DNA of 64,000 nt from Gammaproteobacteria bacterium (lineage in GTDB: Bacteria > Pseudomonadota > Gammaproteobacteria > Burkholderiales > Thiobacillaceae). The notes beneath the pieces are model-generated. The model had not been told where the DNA came from and ran no database searches. It saw only the letters and a list, made by a program, of their open reading frames with translations. A program made the position numbers and the translations under genes. The DNA lies in NCBI GenBank assembly GCA_018820765.1, contig JAHJNN010000012.1, forward strand, positions 248,001 through 312,000. Reading direction: 5' to 3'. How positions within the stretch are numbered: the stretch's first letter is position 1; each line of letters starts with the position of its first letter. Of this stretch, positions 63,504 to 64,000 are shown piece by piece.

Positions 63504-63959
63504 ATGGGCCGCATCACGGAGTTGCTCGACGCCGCACAGCACCGCAGCCAAACGCATTCATGGTCGTTTGCAGGCGCCTTGCTGCCGCACGAGGCGAATG
63601 AGCTGTTGCAGTTGGCCCCCGGGACGCGACTGGTCGACGTGCGGTCGCAAGCGGAAATCGAGCTGACCGGCGCCATTCCCGATGCACTGAATGTCGAGTG
63701 GCAATCCTGGCCGGGCTGGGTACTCAACCCCCACTTTCTGGCCCAGCTTGCGCAAGCCACCGATCCGGAATCGCTGCTGATTTTCATTTGCCGCACCGGC
63801 GCATGCTCGTACCGGGCCGCGGCGGCCTGCACCGAGGCCGGGCGCGGCAGTTGCTACAACGTGCTGGAGGGTTTCGAGGGCGAACTCAACAAGGCCACCG
63901 GCCACCGCAACGAAATCAATGGCTGGAAACACCGCGGTCTGCCCTGGGCACAAAGCTGA
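63504..63959 (+). CDS. Single-domain rhodanese-like protein
   Basis: 151 residues. An N-terminal helical segment leads to GTRLVDVRSQAEIELTGAIPDALNVEW and the active loop FICRTGACSYRAA with the nucleophilic Cys, then YNVLEGFEGELN. It probably transfers sulfane sulfur or detoxifies. Divergent from glnA, so it may share the NtrC-site region, but no promoter could be assigned. Confidence 0.88.
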   Translation: MGRITELLDAAQHRSQTHSWSFAGALLPHEANELLQLAPGTRLVDVRSQAEIELTGAIPDALNVEWQSWPGWVLNPHFLAQLAQATDPESLLIFICRTGACSYRAAAACTEAGRGSCYNVLEGFEGELNKATGHRNEINGWKHRGLPWAQS

Positions 63960-63971
63960 TCAAGAAGGCCC

Positions 63972-63994
63972 GGCGCGCTTTAGAATAGCGCGCC
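63972..63994. other. Hairpin just before a possible next gene start
   Basis: GGCGCGCT (63972-63979) and AGCGCGCC (63987-63994) flank TTAGAAT. An ATG follows at 63995, the probable first codon of a gene beyond the window. The hairpin could occlude its start, or simply be the end of the rhodanese transcript. Confidence 0.5.
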
Positions 63995-64000
63995 ATGACC

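Overview
The window is high-GC chromosomal DNA of a sulfur-oxidising betaproteobacterium, most like Thiobacillus. The evidence is a complete oxidative (reverse) dissimilatory sulfite reductase cluster of the dsrABEFHCMKLJOPNR type, whose dsrEFH and dsrL mark it as a sulfur oxidiser's. It sits among ordinary betaproteobacterial housekeeping genes: dusB-fis-purH, tsaC-hemF, hemA-prfA-prmC and ntrBC/glnA. The genus is inferred from gene content and order. No rRNA, tRNA or CRISPR array was seen.

Layout. 1-2.7 kb: a CHASE/multi-PAS/GGDEF signalling protein cut by the left edge. 2.7-13.1 kb: housekeeping genes (MoaD-like protein, uvrD, membrane protein, LOG protein, polA, OmpA-like porin, mscL, dusB, fis). 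13.1-19.4 kb: purH and purD, separated by an AT-richer two-gene insert (OLD-type ATPase plus DUF3226/TOPRIM-like protein), then tsaC and hemF. hemF carries an in-frame palindromic insertion. 19.4-24.6 kb: a class A PBP-like protein and a NarX/NarL-type two-component pair. 24.6-25.9 kb: a gene-poor stretch with tandem repeats, then a higBA toxin-antitoxin pair. 25.9-32.5 kb: a DHODH-like protein, pyruvate:ferredoxin oxidoreductase and a KefB/YbaL-type antiporter.

32.5-47.6 kb (minus strand): the dsr cluster, ending in cysG (siroheme synthesis) and a small kinase-like gene. DsrEFH relays sulfur to DsrC. DsrAB oxidises DsrC-bound sulfur, DsrL exchanges electrons with NAD(P)H, and DsrMKJOP links DsrC to the membrane. 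CysG makes siroheme and DsrN amidates it. Facing away at 47.9-51.7 kb is a plus-strand satellite group: an unknown small protein, an orphan Cas6/Cmx6-like RAMP protein, a cysteine-free DsrC homologue, a two-domain sulfurtransferase, an unknown 206-aa protein and a TauD-type dioxygenase.

51.7-55 kb holds hemA-prfA-prmC. 55.1-58.1 kb holds an HPr-rel-A type cluster behind a candidate sigma-54 promoter: a Cys-rich exported protein, a PqqD-like protein, an HprK-related kinase and a nucleotidyltransferase. 58.1-64 kb has grxD, ntrC, ntrB, a DUF4124 protein, glnA with two NtrC-type sites and a sigma-54 promoter, and a rhodanese protein.

Best candidates for undescribed biology: the Cas6-like gene beside dsr, the ATPase/TOPRIM pair inside the pur genes, and the HPr-rel-A cluster with its putative exported substrate.
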